DNA from: Deltaproteobacteria bacterium
GTDB lineage: Bacteria; Desulfobacterota; Binatia; UBA9968; JAJDTQ01
NCBI GenBank assembly: GCA_028818755.1
Contig: JAPPNF010000151.1
Coordinates: 1-48,117, forward strand
DNA length: 48,117 bases
Reading direction: 5' to 3'
In this document: positions 1 to 7,744 of the stretch, in pieces
How the letters are laid out: each line of letters begins with the position of its first letter
Numbering within the stretch: position 1 is the stretch's first letter
Notes under the pieces: model-generated
The model's database searches: none
What the model was told of the DNA's origin: nothing
What the model saw: the letters and a program-made list of their open reading frames with translations, nothing else
Program-made: the position numbers and the translations under genes

Positions 1-220
1 TGCTCCTCCGTCTCCCCTCTGCGTCCGTCATCACCCGCTGAACGAACGAAAACCGGTCAGCGGTGAGGAGCATAGCCGATCCGTAATCGAAACGCAATCG
101 ACCGTAATCAATTCAGCGGTAGTCGGAGTCTGCGCTTGTCGTTGGAAATGCAGGCGGGAAACTCGGATAGTGAGATATAACCAAACGAAATACAAGATAA
201 AATAGGACAGCTGTCATCTC

Positions 221-937
221 ATGTGTGGCCGCTACACCCAGACCGCGAAACTCCAGGACTTAATGGACCGTTTCGGGCTCGACGAGCCGGACTTCGAGCT
301 GGCGCCCCGGTACAATCTCGCTCCCAGCCAGGACGCCCCGGTTGTAGGCGTCAACCCGAATACGCCGGATACCCGCACCCTGCGGCTGATGCACTGGGGC
401 CTCGTGCCCTATCGCGCCAAGGACGCCGCCAAGCCCATCATCAACGCGCGGGCCGAGACCCTTGCCCAACGGCCGGCCTTCCGTTGGCTACTGCCTCGGC
501 GGCGCTGTCTCGTGCCCGCCGACGGCTTCTACGAATGGCGCAAGGAAGGCCGCATCCGAACGCCCATGCGCTTCACCCTGCGGAGCGGCGAACCCTTTGC
601 CTTCGCCGGCCTCTGGGACCGCTGGCTCCGGCCCGACGGCAACTCCCTCTACTCGTTCACCATCGTCACCACGAGCCCCAACAGCGTCCTGGAGCCCGTC
701 CACAACCGGATGCCGGTCATCCTACGGCCGGAAGACGAGGCCAAGTGGCTCGATCCGGCCAACGCGAACCCCGATGCACTGGCGGCATTGCTCAAGCCTT
801 ACCCCGCCGAGCTGATGGACGGGTATTGCGTATCACGAGCGGTCAACTCGCCGGTGAACGACTCGCCCGAGTGCATTGCGCCGGAAGAGGCGCCGCTGAC
901 CTTGGTACCGAGATCAAACTTGCAGGCCGATCCATAA
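221..937 (+). CDS. SOS response-associated peptidase (SRAP / YedK-HMCES family)
   Basis: Known family role: SRAP proteins cross-link covalently to abasic sites in single-stranded DNA through the alpha-amino group and thiol of Cys2, protecting replication forks; they self-cleave the initiator Met. Seen in the sequence: the protein begins MCGRY, giving Cys2 after Met removal. The other active-site residues are recognisable: Asn75 in NARAET, Glu105 in GFYEW and His161 in EPVHNRMP, at nearly the E. coli YedK positions. WGLVP near residue 59 is also typical. At 238 residues it is full length. The ATG at 221 is the only start that places Cys second. It is the first gene of the window, after a 220-bp upstream stretch in which I see no gene. 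Identification is very secure; any SOS control is not visible here. Confidence 0.97.
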   Translation: MCGRYTQTAKLQDLMDRFGLDEPDFELAPRYNLAPSQDAPVVGVNPNTPDTRTLRLMHWGLVPYRAKDAAKPIINARAETLAQRPAFRWLLPRRRCLVPADGFYEWRKEGRIRTPMRFTLRSGEPFAFAGLWDRWLRPDGNSLYSFTIVTTSPNSVLEPVHNRMPVILRPEDEAKWLDPANANPDALAALLKPYPAELMDGYCVSRAVNSPVNDSPECIAPEEAPLTLVPRSNLQADP

Positions 938-946
938 AGGTATAAT
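920..946 (+). promoter_or_regulatory. candidate sigma-70 promoter giving a near-leaderless mRNA for the BrnA-like gene
   Basis: A perfect TATAAT lies at 941-946, with TTGCAG at 920-925 (15-bp spacer), or CTTGCA one base earlier with a 16-bp spacer. Transcription would start about 7 bases downstream, near 953, only a few bases before the ATG at 957. No Shine-Dalgarno sequence precedes that ATG. The inference is a (near-)leaderless message. The -35 match is poor, so confidence is moderate. Confidence 0.5.
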
Positions 947-956
947 TTCTATACAT

Positions 957-1190
957 ATGAGAGCAAAGAAATTTGACGCCGACTTTGACGCCGGCAAGGA
1001 CATAACCGCTGTTCTCGACTTGCCGGCTGCTCGGCGTCCGGCCCGGGAACATCGACGCGTCAATGTCGATTTCCCGGCCTGGATGGTCGAATCCCTGGAT
1101 CGAGAGGCTAGTAGGCTTGGAGTCACCCGCCAATCGATCATCAAGCTGTGGTTGGCCGAGCGCCTGGAGCGGGCAGCGACAACCGACTGA
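957..1190 (+). CDS. BrnA/CopG-type antitoxin, orphan (no BrnT toxin seen)
   Basis: 77 residues. The C-terminal half, from about residue 36 (RVNVDFPAWMVESLDREA, then RLGVTRQSIIKLWLAERLE), is a ribbon-helix-helix DNA-binding domain of the type in BrnA antitoxins, and the N-terminal FDADFDAGKDIT segment resembles the flexible toxin-binding arm of that family. In brnTA operons the RNase toxin BrnT is normally encoded just upstream and overlaps the antitoxin. Here the upstream gene is SRAP and only 19 bp separate them, so no toxin is present. It appears to have its own promoter (TATAAT at 941). It may be a solitary regulator, an anti-addiction remnant, or an antitoxin for a distant toxin. Family assignment is good; function is inferred. 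Confidence 0.85.
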   Translation: MRAKKFDADFDAGKDITAVLDLPAARRPAREHRRVNVDFPAWMVESLDREASRLGVTRQSIIKLWLAERLERAATTD

Positions 1191-1210
1191 AATGTCTGCC
1201 AGCCGCACCC

Positions 1211-1240
1211 CCTGGATCCCGGATCAAGTCCGGGATGACT
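1211..1240. repeat. interspersed palindromic repeat, type A
   Basis: Inverted arms ATCCCGGA (1216-1223) and TCCGGGAT (1229-1236) enclose a five-base loop. A near copy with one arm mismatch is at 24957-24977. It lies between the convergent BrnA-like and Rid genes and could also act as a bidirectional hairpin terminator. Confidence 0.6.
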
Positions 1241-1271
1241 GGGAGAGGGCTCGGGATGATGGCCGTGGGGG

Positions 1272-1616
1272 TTACTTCGCCGCGCAGACCATGATTTCCA
1301 CCTGGGTGCCCGGCGTGAGATCCACGCCGATGGCGGCCCGGGCCGGCAGGTTGTCCTTGTCGATCCAGGCCATCCAGGCCTCGTTCATCTCGTCCTTGGC
1401 GTCGATGTCGGCTAGGTACACGGTGGACGTGAGGATGCGGGACTTGTTGGTGCCGGCGGCGGCGAGGACATCGTCTATCTTGGCCAGAACCTGTTCCGTC
1501 TGGCCTTTCGTCGACAGGGACTTGTCGTCGGCCACCAGGCCGGACAGGTATACCAAACCGCCGTGCACCACGGCGCGACTGTTCCAAACCTGCGGTCTGA
1601 TTCGTTCTATGCTCAT
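1272..1616 (-). CDS. Rid family protein (RidA/YjgF/UK114 superfamily)
   Basis: 114 residues, the usual length for Rid proteins, which are small trimeric enzymes; the archetype deaminates reactive 2-aminoacrylate and other enamine/imine intermediates. Seen: the N-terminal HGGLVYLSGLVADD strand region, the central QVLAKIDDVLAAAG helix, the TVYLADI segment, and PARAAIGVDL, which aligns with the region carrying the substrate-binding Arg of RidA (ARSCV in archetypes). The C-terminal stretch reads VEIMVCAAK, whereas archetypal RidA has VEIEA; the second Glu, important in RidA, is therefore Met here. It probably belongs to a non-archetypal Rid subgroup, so deaminase activity should not be assumed. 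It is a single gene, convergent with the BrnA-like gene. Confidence 0.9.
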   Translation of the reverse strand: MSIERIRPQVWNSRAVVHGGLVYLSGLVADDKSLSTKGQTEQVLAKIDDVLAAAGTNKSRILTSTVYLADIDAKDEMNEAWMAWIDKDNLPARAAIGVDLTPGTQVEIMVCAAK

Positions 1617-1695
1617 TGGACTGTACCCTCCGTTGGAATGAATTTTCCGGGGATCTCCCGGACCGCGAAACGCTATCAGATTTTGCCGGACACGC

Positions 1696-3141
1696 CTACG
1701 CGCCAGATGAATCCGCGTCCGCCTTGTCCTGCCCGTTGCGCTCCCGGCTCTTCCCGCCCCGGCGGAACAGCGACGCCGCCGCGGCCAGGCCGCACAGCAC
1801 CGCGGCGGTCAGGAACACGAGCTGGAAGGCGGTCACGAAGGCGTCCACCTCTCCCAGGTCGGCGTGGGAGACGCGCCAGCGTTCGAACAGCAGGCTGGCT
1901 CCGGTGACGCCGAAGACGATGCCGGCGGTGCGCATCATCTGGTTGATGCTGCCGGCGACGCCCTGGTGCTCGCGGGGGATGGCGCCCATGACGAAGCTCA
2001 TGTTGGGCACCTGGAAGGTGCCTAGGCCGAGTCCCACGAGGCACAGGGACAGGGCGGCGGTGGGGTAGTCGGAGCTTGCGTCGAGGCCGCTGCCCAGCCA
2101 CAGGCCCACGGACTGGACGGCCAGGCCGGCGGAGCTCAGGCCGCCGGTGCCGATGCGGTCGGACAGGCGGCCGGCGAAGGCGGCGGCGACAATGGTCATG
2201 ACCGCGGGCGCGAAGAGGAGCAGGCCGACCAGAATCCCCCGGAAGCCCAGGATGTTCACGGCATAGTAGGGGACCAGCAGGCCGATGGGGAACCGGGTGG
2301 CGTTGGCCGCCAGGTTGAGCAGGTTGGCGAGGGTGAAGGCCGGCCGGCGGAACAGGTCGAGGTTGACGACCGGCGCGGCCACCCGTTTTTCGGTGACGAG
2401 GAAGACCGCCAGGCTGACCACGCCGACCAGCGCGAGCACGATCACCTCCGGCGCCGTCCAGCCGAGGTCGCGGCTCCGGGTCATGGCCAGCAGAAGAGCG
2501 CCGGCGCTCAGGGTCAGGGTCACTGCGCCGAGAAGGTCGAACCGCTCGCCGGAGGTCGCCCGTTGCCCGGATTGGACGCGGCCGGAAGTGAGCCATGCGA
2601 TGAGCAGGGCGGGCAGCGCCCGGTAAAGGTAGACGCCGCGCCAGCCGAAGGCGTCCACCAGCACGCCGCCCAGAAGCGGCCCCATGGCGTACCCCGTGGC
2701 CGTGTTCATCTGGTAGAAGCCAAGCGCCCGCCCGCGTTCCGCGCCGCTGACGGCCAGTGTCACCAGCGCCGGGGCCGAGCCGAAAACCAGCGCCACTCCC
2801 ACCCCCTGGAGTATCCGCCCCATGAGCAGCCAGGCAAAGGTCTGGGCGAAGCCGCATACGGCGAACGCCACGGTGCTGATCAGGAGGCCGATGGTGAGGA
2901 TGCGCCAGTGGCCGAAGATGTCCGCCAAACGCCCGCAACCGAGCAGCAGGCTGGCGTGGGTCAGCACGTAGCTCACCACCACCCATTGGATGGACATCAG
3001 GTTGATGCCGAACGCGTCGGTGATGGCCGGGAAAGCGATGTTGACCGAAGTATCGAGGGACGCCAGCAGGCCGCTGAACCCGGCGATGAGCAGGGTCGGG
3101 TTCGACCAGATCCGGATCGGTGGTGGTGTCGAGTCGGGCAA
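1696..3141 (-). CDS. MFS transporter, drug:H+ antiporter type (DHA2-like)
   Basis: 481 residues, strongly hydrophobic throughout, with many predicted membrane spans; the length fits the 12-14-span exporters. Family features seen: the early LASLDTSVNIAFPAI helix with the D of the exporter motif, the loop 2-3 motif GRLADIFGHWRILTIG (motif A, GxLaDrxGrkrxl-like), and a long tail of alternating helices. The best start is a TTG at 3141 (product MPDSTPP); GAGG lies about 11 bases upstream. The gene follows the alpha/beta hydrolase by 14 bp and is probably co-transcribed with it, so the pair may process and export (or import) the same small molecule. Substrate is unknown; the membrane location and family are secure. 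Confidence 0.92.
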   Translation of the reverse strand: MPDSTPPPIRIWSNPTLLIAGFSGLLASLDTSVNIAFPAITDAFGINLMSIQWVVVSYVLTHASLLLGCGRLADIFGHWRILTIGLLISTVAFAVCGFAQTFAWLLMGRILQGVGVALVFGSAPALVTLAVSGAERGRALGFYQMNTATGYAMGPLLGGVLVDAFGWRGVYLYRALPALLIAWLTSGRVQSGQRATSGERFDLLGAVTLTLSAGALLLAMTRSRDLGWTAPEVIVLALVGVVSLAVFLVTEKRVAAPVVNLDLFRRPAFTLANLLNLAANATRFPIGLLVPYYAVNILGFRGILVGLLLFAPAVMTIVAAAFAGRLSDRIGTGGLSSAGLAVQSVGLWLGSGLDASSDYPTAALSLCLVGLGLGTFQVPNMSFVMGAIPREHQGVAGSINQMMRTAGIVFGVTGASLLFERWRVSHADLGEVDAFVTAFQLVFLTAAVLCGLAAAASLFRRGGKSRERNGQDKADADSSGA

Positions 3142-3155
3142 GGGAAACCGCTACC

Positions 3156-3968
3156 TCAGCTTCCCGCCAGCCACTGTTCCAGCCGTTCGTTGTAGGCGTC
3201 GGGCCGGGTGCCGCGCATCATGTGGCCCACGCCTTCCCAGAACTCGAAGACCACCTGCGGCGAGGCGATGCTCTGGAGATGGCCCAGCTCCTGGGCGAGA
3301 ATGGCGCCCGGTTGCGGCGACACCGTGGCGTCCCCCACCAGGATCAGCGTCGGCACCTGGATGCGCCGCAGGCGCTCCTCGGACGCCAGCGCCCAGTCGC
3401 GGTTGTCGGTGAGGAGCCGGGTCAGGGCGTGGGGCGAGAAGTGGCGGTTGCGGTAGACCTCCCAGTCCTCCTGCTCGGGTGTGAGCCCGCGCTCCCGGGC
3501 CTCGGCGCGGATCTCCTCCTCGGGCCGCTCGAGCCGCGCCAGGGCGCCGGGCAGGGCGGTGACGAAGGCGTGCTGCATGCGCCAGTAGACAGGGTCTTCC
3601 AGGAAGGCGCGGGAGATGTCCTCGGGATGGTCCGACGCCAGGATAGTGCCGATGTTGCCGCCCCAGGAATGCCCTGCGTAGGCCGGGCGCTCAAGCTTCA
3701 GGTTGGCGATGAGCTGATGCACGTCTTCGGCGAAGTCGCGCAGGCGGTAGCCGGTCACGGGCTTGTCCGATTCGCCGTGGCCCCGCAGGTCCGGCGCCAC
3801 CACGTGGAAGCGGCCGGCGAAATGCTCGGCGACTCCGGCCCAGCCCAGGCTGTAGTTGGTCCAGCCGTGGACCAGCAGCAGGTCCGGGGCCGCGGGGTTT
3901 CCCCACTCCCGGTAGTGCATGCGGATGCCCTGCACTTCAGTGAAGCCGCTTCTGGGATCTTCAGCCAT
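3156..3968 (-). CDS. alpha/beta-fold hydrolase
   Basis: 270 residues, complete. Seen: oxyanion-hole segment LLVHGWTNYS (about 31-40), the nucleophile elbow GHSWGG with Ser101, the RGHGESDKP strand typical of the epoxide hydrolase/haloperoxidase/lactonase group, a probable acid in LVGDATVSP, and the catalytic His in EGVGHMM near the C-terminus. This is a cytosolic serine hydrolase with no signal peptide. A GGAGGG ribosome site precedes the ATG at 3968. It lies 14 bp upstream of the MFS gene on the same strand, suggesting a two-gene operon. The substrate cannot be told from the sequence; an ester, a lactone or a C-C bond are all possible. Confidence 0.94.
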   Translation of the reverse strand: MAEDPRSGFTEVQGIRMHYREWGNPAAPDLLLVHGWTNYSLGWAGVAEHFAGRFHVVAPDLRGHGESDKPVTGYRLRDFAEDVHQLIANLKLERPAYAGHSWGGNIGTILASDHPEDISRAFLEDPVYWRMQHAFVTALPGALARLERPEEEIRAEARERGLTPEQEDWEVYRNRHFSPHALTRLLTDNRDWALASEERLRRIQVPTLILVGDATVSPQPGAILAQELGHLQSIASPQVVFEFWEGVGHMMRGTRPDAYNERLEQWLAGS

Positions 3969-4042
3969 GATCGTCCCTCCATGTGCAACCGACGTGGATT
4001 TAGTGATACACGTTTTTAGAAGTTCTGATCAATTGGCACCTC

Positions 4043-4129
4043 CGTCACTCCCGCGAAAGCGGGAATCCGGGAGGTGTGGTGCGGGAATTCAGCCGTTGCA
4101 CCCGGATTCCCGCTTCCGCGGGAATGACC
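4043..4129. repeat. paired palindromic repeats, type B
   Basis: Two palindromic units face each other: CCCGCGAAAGCGGG within 4050-4063 and CCCGCTTCCGCGGG within 4109-4122. Their flanks (AATCCGG and CCGGATT) also pair, so the whole stretch can fold into a large cruciform. It lies just upstream of the amidase ribosome site and between divergent genes. Confidence 0.6.
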
Positions 4130-4144
4130 CATACAGGAGAACCC

Positions 4145-5638
4145 ATGAGCCAAGCCGAAGACTCGTTCACGCTCCCTGAAGCCACCATCGAAGATATCCA
4201 CGCCGCCTATGCCGCCGGGACTCTAACCGCGCGGCAACTGGCGCAGATGTATATCGACCGCATCGAGAGGTATGACCGGGGCGGTCCCCGAATCAATTCC
4301 ATCATCACGGTGAACCCGGCTGCGCTGGTGGAGGCGGACCGCCTGGACGCGGCGTACAAGCAATCCGGGAAGACGGGGCCGCTCCACGGCATCCCGGTGG
4401 TCATCAAGGACCAGGCGGACGTCAAGGGCACCCCCACCACCCTGGGTTCGGTGCTGTTCAAGGACTACTACCCGGATCGGGACTGCCGGGTGGTGGAGAA
4501 GCTCAAGGAGGCGGGCGCCATCGTGCTGGCCAAGGCCACGCTGGGCGAGCTGGGAGCGGGCGACACCCACGGCTCGCTGTTCGGCTCCACCCGGAACCCC
4601 TACGACGTGGAGCGCACGGTGGGCGGGTCGTCGGGCGGTTCCGGGGCGGCGGTCTCGGCCAACTTCGGCGCCATCGGCATCGGGCAGGAGGGCATGGCCT
4701 CCATCCGCCGGCCTTCAACCTGGAACTGCATCGCCGGCATGCGCCCCACCGCCGGCCTGGTGAGCCGGACCGGCGTCTACTCCGGCTGGCCGCAGGAGGC
4801 GGGGTCGCTTGGCCCCATGGCGCGCACGGTAAGGGACATGGCGACGCTGTTGGATGTCATGGCGGGCTACGACGGCGAGGATCCGCTCACCTCGCGGGGG
4901 GTCGGGCATGTGCCGCCGAGCTACACCGACTTCCTCGACGCCGACGGTCTTCGCGGCGCCCGGATCGGCATCCTGCGCGAGCCCATGGGCATCAACAGCG
5001 ATCCCGAGGCGGAGGATTTCAAGAGCATCACGGCGATCCTCGACAACGCGGTCGAGGAGCTTCGGGCCGCCGGCGCCGAGGTGGTGGACCCGGTGGAGCT
5101 GGCGCGGCTGAACGAATTGCTGGCCAAGCGTCGCGCCCACCCCACCACCGGGGAGACCGCCTTCGGCATCTATATGGCCCGTAGCGCCAACCCGCCCTAC
5201 CGGACGCGCCAGGATGCCATGGACTCGCCGGAGTTCGCCAAGCTCTCGGAACAGGCCAAGGTGCGGCTCAAGACTACCGCCGATCCCGCGGAACACTACG
5301 AGTACCTGCTGGCCCGGGACCATCTCATGATCCACCTGCTCAAGACCATGGCCGAGTACCGGCTGGACGCCATCGTCCACAAGTCCGTGGAGCACCAGGC
5401 CACGCTGATCACCGACGGCGTCAACCCGCCCTACGTGAACCATACGGGAGCGCCGCACCTGAACACGTTCCTCGTTTACGTGCCCACGGTAGTGGTGCCC
5501 GCGGGATTCACGACGGACGGCCTGCCGGCGGGCATCAGCTTCCTTGGACGGCCTTACGAGGACGGCCGCATGATCCGGCTCGCCTACGCCTACGAGCAGG
5601 CGACGCACCACCGCAGGCCGCCGGAGACCACGCCGTAA
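4145..5638 (+). CDS. amidase (amidase signature family)
   Basis: Amidase signature enzymes hydrolyse amides with a Ser-cisSer-Lys triad. Numbering from the ATG at 4145, which follows an AGGAGA site (an upstream in-frame ATG at 4076 would read through repeat DNA and is rejected): Lys88 is in GIPVVIKD, the cis-Ser is Ser162 in GGSSGGS, and the nucleophile is Ser186 in MASIRRP. The Ser spacing of 24 matches fatty-acid amide hydrolase. The usual GTDTGGSIR stretch before the nucleophile is instead GQEGMASIRR, a clear divergence around the active site, although the triad is intact. At 497 residues it is full length, with no signal peptide. It lies upstream of a methyltransferase but separated by repeat DNA. 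The family is secure, the substrate unknown. Confidence 0.94.
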   Translation: MSQAEDSFTLPEATIEDIHAAYAAGTLTARQLAQMYIDRIERYDRGGPRINSIITVNPAALVEADRLDAAYKQSGKTGPLHGIPVVIKDQADVKGTPTTLGSVLFKDYYPDRDCRVVEKLKEAGAIVLAKATLGELGAGDTHGSLFGSTRNPYDVERTVGGSSGGSGAAVSANFGAIGIGQEGMASIRRPSTWNCIAGMRPTAGLVSRTGVYSGWPQEAGSLGPMARTVRDMATLLDVMAGYDGEDPLTSRGVGHVPPSYTDFLDADGLRGARIGILREPMGINSDPEAEDFKSITAILDNAVEELRAAGAEVVDPVELARLNELLAKRRAHPTTGETAFGIYMARSANPPYRTRQDAMDSPEFAKLSEQAKVRLKTTADPAEHYEYLLARDHLMIHLLKTMAEYRLDAIVHKSVEHQATLITDGVNPPYVNHTGAPHLNTFLVYVPTVVVPAGFTTDGLPAGISFLGRPYEDGRMIRLAYAYEQATHHRRPPETTP

Positions 5639-5644
5639 GGGCGC

Positions 5645-5770
5645 GCCCTTCGACTTCGCTGCGCGAAGCCTGTCCTGAGCCTGTCGAAGGGCTCAGGACG
5701 AACGGCGAAAGGGTATCACCACCGTTCGTCCCGAGCGCAGCGTTAGCGGAGCGAAGTCGAAGGACGCCAT
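5645..5770. repeat. interspersed repeat, type C (inverted pair)
   Basis: The segment starts with CCTTCGACTTCGCTGCGCG and ends with AGCGAAGTCGAAGGACGCC, i.e. inverted ends. Between them are internal CTGTCCTGAGCCTGTCGAAG and CAGGACGAACGG motifs. Similar elements are at 31508-31624, 44329-44390 and partially at 23726-23782. It fills the gap between amidase and methyltransferase. Confidence 0.65.
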
Positions 5771-5792
5771 TCAGAAGAGAAAGGCATCTTGC

Positions 5793-6422
5793 ATGAGCGA
5801 GAAGAAGAACGTCATCCAGTGGATCTATTCCTCGAAGGGCAACGCCGAGCTCGAGGAGCGCTACGACGAGTGGGCCGGCTCCTATGACCGGGACCTGAAT
5901 ACCGATTTCGGCTGGTTGAGTCCGCGCAAGGCCGTGGATGCCTTCGCCAGGCGGGTGCCCAGGCACGGCCGCATCCTGGATGCCGGCGCCGGCACGGGCA
6001 TCGTCGGGGAGTTGCTGCACGACGCGGGGTTCGAGTTCCTGGTGGCCATGGACCTGTCCCAGGGGATGCTGGACGAGGCCGCCCGGAAGGGCGTCTACAA
6101 GGAGTTCCACCAAATGGCGATGGGCTTGCCGCTCGACTTCCCGCCCAGGTACTTCGACGGGATCATCAGCGTGGGCGTCTTCACCGTGGGGCACGCGCCG
6201 GCCAGCTCGTTCGACGAGCTGGTGCGTGTGACCCGTCCCGGCGGCCACATCGTCTTCTCGCTTCGGCCGGACACCTACGAGCAGGACGGCTTCAAGGAGA
6301 AACAGTCGGCACTGGTAGCGGAGGGGAAATGGACGCTGGTGGAGGAAGGGGAGAAGTACCAGCCGATGCCCAGGGGAGAGCCGGAGGTCTACCACCAGGT
6401 GTGGACCTACCAGGTCCTGTAG
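5793..6422 (+). CDS. class I SAM-dependent methyltransferase
   Basis: 209 residues. The SAM-binding motif I is clear: ILDAGAGTGIVGELL at about 61-75, followed by the acidic ribose contact Asp87 in VAMDLSQGML. Motif IV/V regions follow, with FDGIISVGVFTVGHAP and RVTRPGGHIVFSLRPD. The overall order is that of the Methyltransf_11/25 small-molecule enzymes (UbiE/Coq5-like). The acceptor is not identifiable. The N-terminal part with EERYDEWAGSYD is common in this group. ATG at 5793 sits soon after an AGAGAAAGG stretch. It lies upstream of an amidohydrolase gene in the same direction. Confidence 0.93.
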   Translation: MSEKKNVIQWIYSSKGNAELEERYDEWAGSYDRDLNTDFGWLSPRKAVDAFARRVPRHGRILDAGAGTGIVGELLHDAGFEFLVAMDLSQGMLDEAARKGVYKEFHQMAMGLPLDFPPRYFDGIISVGVFTVGHAPASSFDELVRVTRPGGHIVFSLRPDTYEQDGFKEKQSALVAEGKWTLVEEGEKYQPMPRGEPEVYHQVWTYQVL

Positions 6423-6509
6423 AAATGTCTTTGAAACCCTTGATGTACGGAGTCCGTGGGCGGTATAAGGACAAGAAAACAGGGGCTATTCGAAGGAGGT
6501 AGAACGATC

Positions 6510-7625
6510 ATGTCCGGTCTCAATACACGCATTATCGACGGCGACGGCCACATCCTGGAGGACAACCCGGGGATCCTCGAGCACATGGAACAACCCTACC
6601 GGGACATCGCCGCCAAGAAGGGTATCATCTTCCCGCCCATCGACCATCTTCACGACGGCCGCGCGGTGGAGACGCCGCCGCTCCGGGACGGACGCGAGAA
6701 GGTGGGACCGGACGGCTGGCTGCAGTTCCTGGATGACGTGGGCATCGACTGGACGGTGATGTATCCGACCCAGGGCTTGGGTTACGGAAAAATCGTCAGC
6801 CTCGACTACGCCGTGGCCGCCTGCAAGGCGTACAACGACTGGGCGTACCACACCTACCTGCAGCGCGACCCGCGCTTCAACGCCATGGGCCTGATCCCCA
6901 TGCAGGACACGGAGGAGGCGGTCAAGGAGCTGCGCCGCATCGTCACCGAGCAGGGCATGATGGGCGCCATGATGCCGTCCAACGGCCTGCCGCTGCCGCT
7001 GGGCGCCAAGGTCTACTGGCCCATCTATGAAGAGGCCGACCGGCTGGGCTGCTGCCTCGCGGTGCACGGCGGCTGCCACGACCGCTTCGGACTCGACCAC
7101 ATGAACATGTACACGCCGGTGCATGCCTTGGGGCACCCCTGGGGCATCACCCTCAACTGCGCCAACATCCTGTACAACGGCATCTTCGAGCGCTTCCCCA
7201 ACGTGCGCATCGCCTTCCTCGAAGGCGGCGTGGCCTGGCTGCTGCTATTGCTGGAGCGCCTGCACGCGTCCCACGAGACGCACTTCCAGTACGTCCCCGA
7301 CGGCGAGTTCAGCATCGGCGAGGAAGACGATCCGGCCGGGATCATCAAGCAGCTCATCGAGGAAGACCGCTTCTACCTGGGCATCGAGACCGAGGAGCTG
7401 ACGCTGCCCTTCGCCATCAAGACCGTGGGACACCGGCCGTTCCTGTACTCCTCGGACTTCCCTCACGAGGTCACCACCAATAGCTGCATACACGACATCG
7501 GCGAGTTGATGGAGAGCGACGAGATCACCGACGAGGACAAAGCCGCCATGCTCTATCGCAACGCCGAGCGGTTCTACAAGCCGGAGCCCGAGCCGGCGGA
7601 GGCCGCGGTCGCCGCCAAGGCATAG
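6510..7625 (+). CDS. amidohydrolase family 2 protein (Amidohydro_2, ACMSD-like) no. 1
   Basis: 371 residues from the ATG at 6510, chosen because a perfect AAGGAGGT lies nine bases upstream (the open frame extends further but without a ribosome site). Seen: the N-terminal metal-site variant DGDGH (residues near 10), WMYPTQ-type strand TVMYPTQGLG, a central AVHGGCHDRF segment with a probable metal-binding His, a core FPNVRIAFLEGG strand and SSDFPHE near the C-terminus, which supplies the conserved Asp. Known: this TIM-barrel family contains decarboxylases (ACMSD, gamma-resorcylate) and C-C or lactone hydrolases acting on ring-cleavage products. Six other members occur in this window. Substrate unknown. 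A strong terminator hairpin follows. Confidence 0.92.
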   Translation: MSGLNTRIIDGDGHILEDNPGILEHMEQPYRDIAAKKGIIFPPIDHLHDGRAVETPPLRDGREKVGPDGWLQFLDDVGIDWTVMYPTQGLGYGKIVSLDYAVAACKAYNDWAYHTYLQRDPRFNAMGLIPMQDTEEAVKELRRIVTEQGMMGAMMPSNGLPLPLGAKVYWPIYEEADRLGCCLAVHGGCHDRFGLDHMNMYTPVHALGHPWGITLNCANILYNGIFERFPNVRIAFLEGGVAWLLLLLERLHASHETHFQYVPDGEFSIGEEDDPAGIIKQLIEEDRFYLGIETEELTLPFAIKTVGHRPFLYSSDFPHEVTTNSCIHDIGELMESDEITDEDKAAMLYRNAERFYKPEPEPAEAAVAAKA

Positions 7626-7657
7626 CCGGTTCCAAGACTGCTTACCTGTAATCGACG

Positions 7658-7690
7658 GGGGTAGGGCGTGATTCACGTCCTACCCCTTTC
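7658..7690 (+). terminator. Rho-independent-like terminator with nested stem
   Basis: GGGGTAGG (7658-7665) pairs with CCTACCCC (7679-7686). Inside it CGTGA (7667-7671) pairs with TCACG (7673-7677). TTTC follows. Placed 33 bp after the amidohydrolase stop; the T-run is short. Confidence 0.7.
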
Positions 7691-7744
7691 ACGATGAACC
7701 CGCCGGCGGGACCCGAACGCCGGCAGCCCGAGAAGGAGAGGATC

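Noticed and set aside
1676..2986. Long open frame of 436 codons overlapping the MFS gene
   Set aside because: Same strand but another frame; Arg/Pro/Gly-rich low-complexity product, typical shadow in GC-rich coding DNA.
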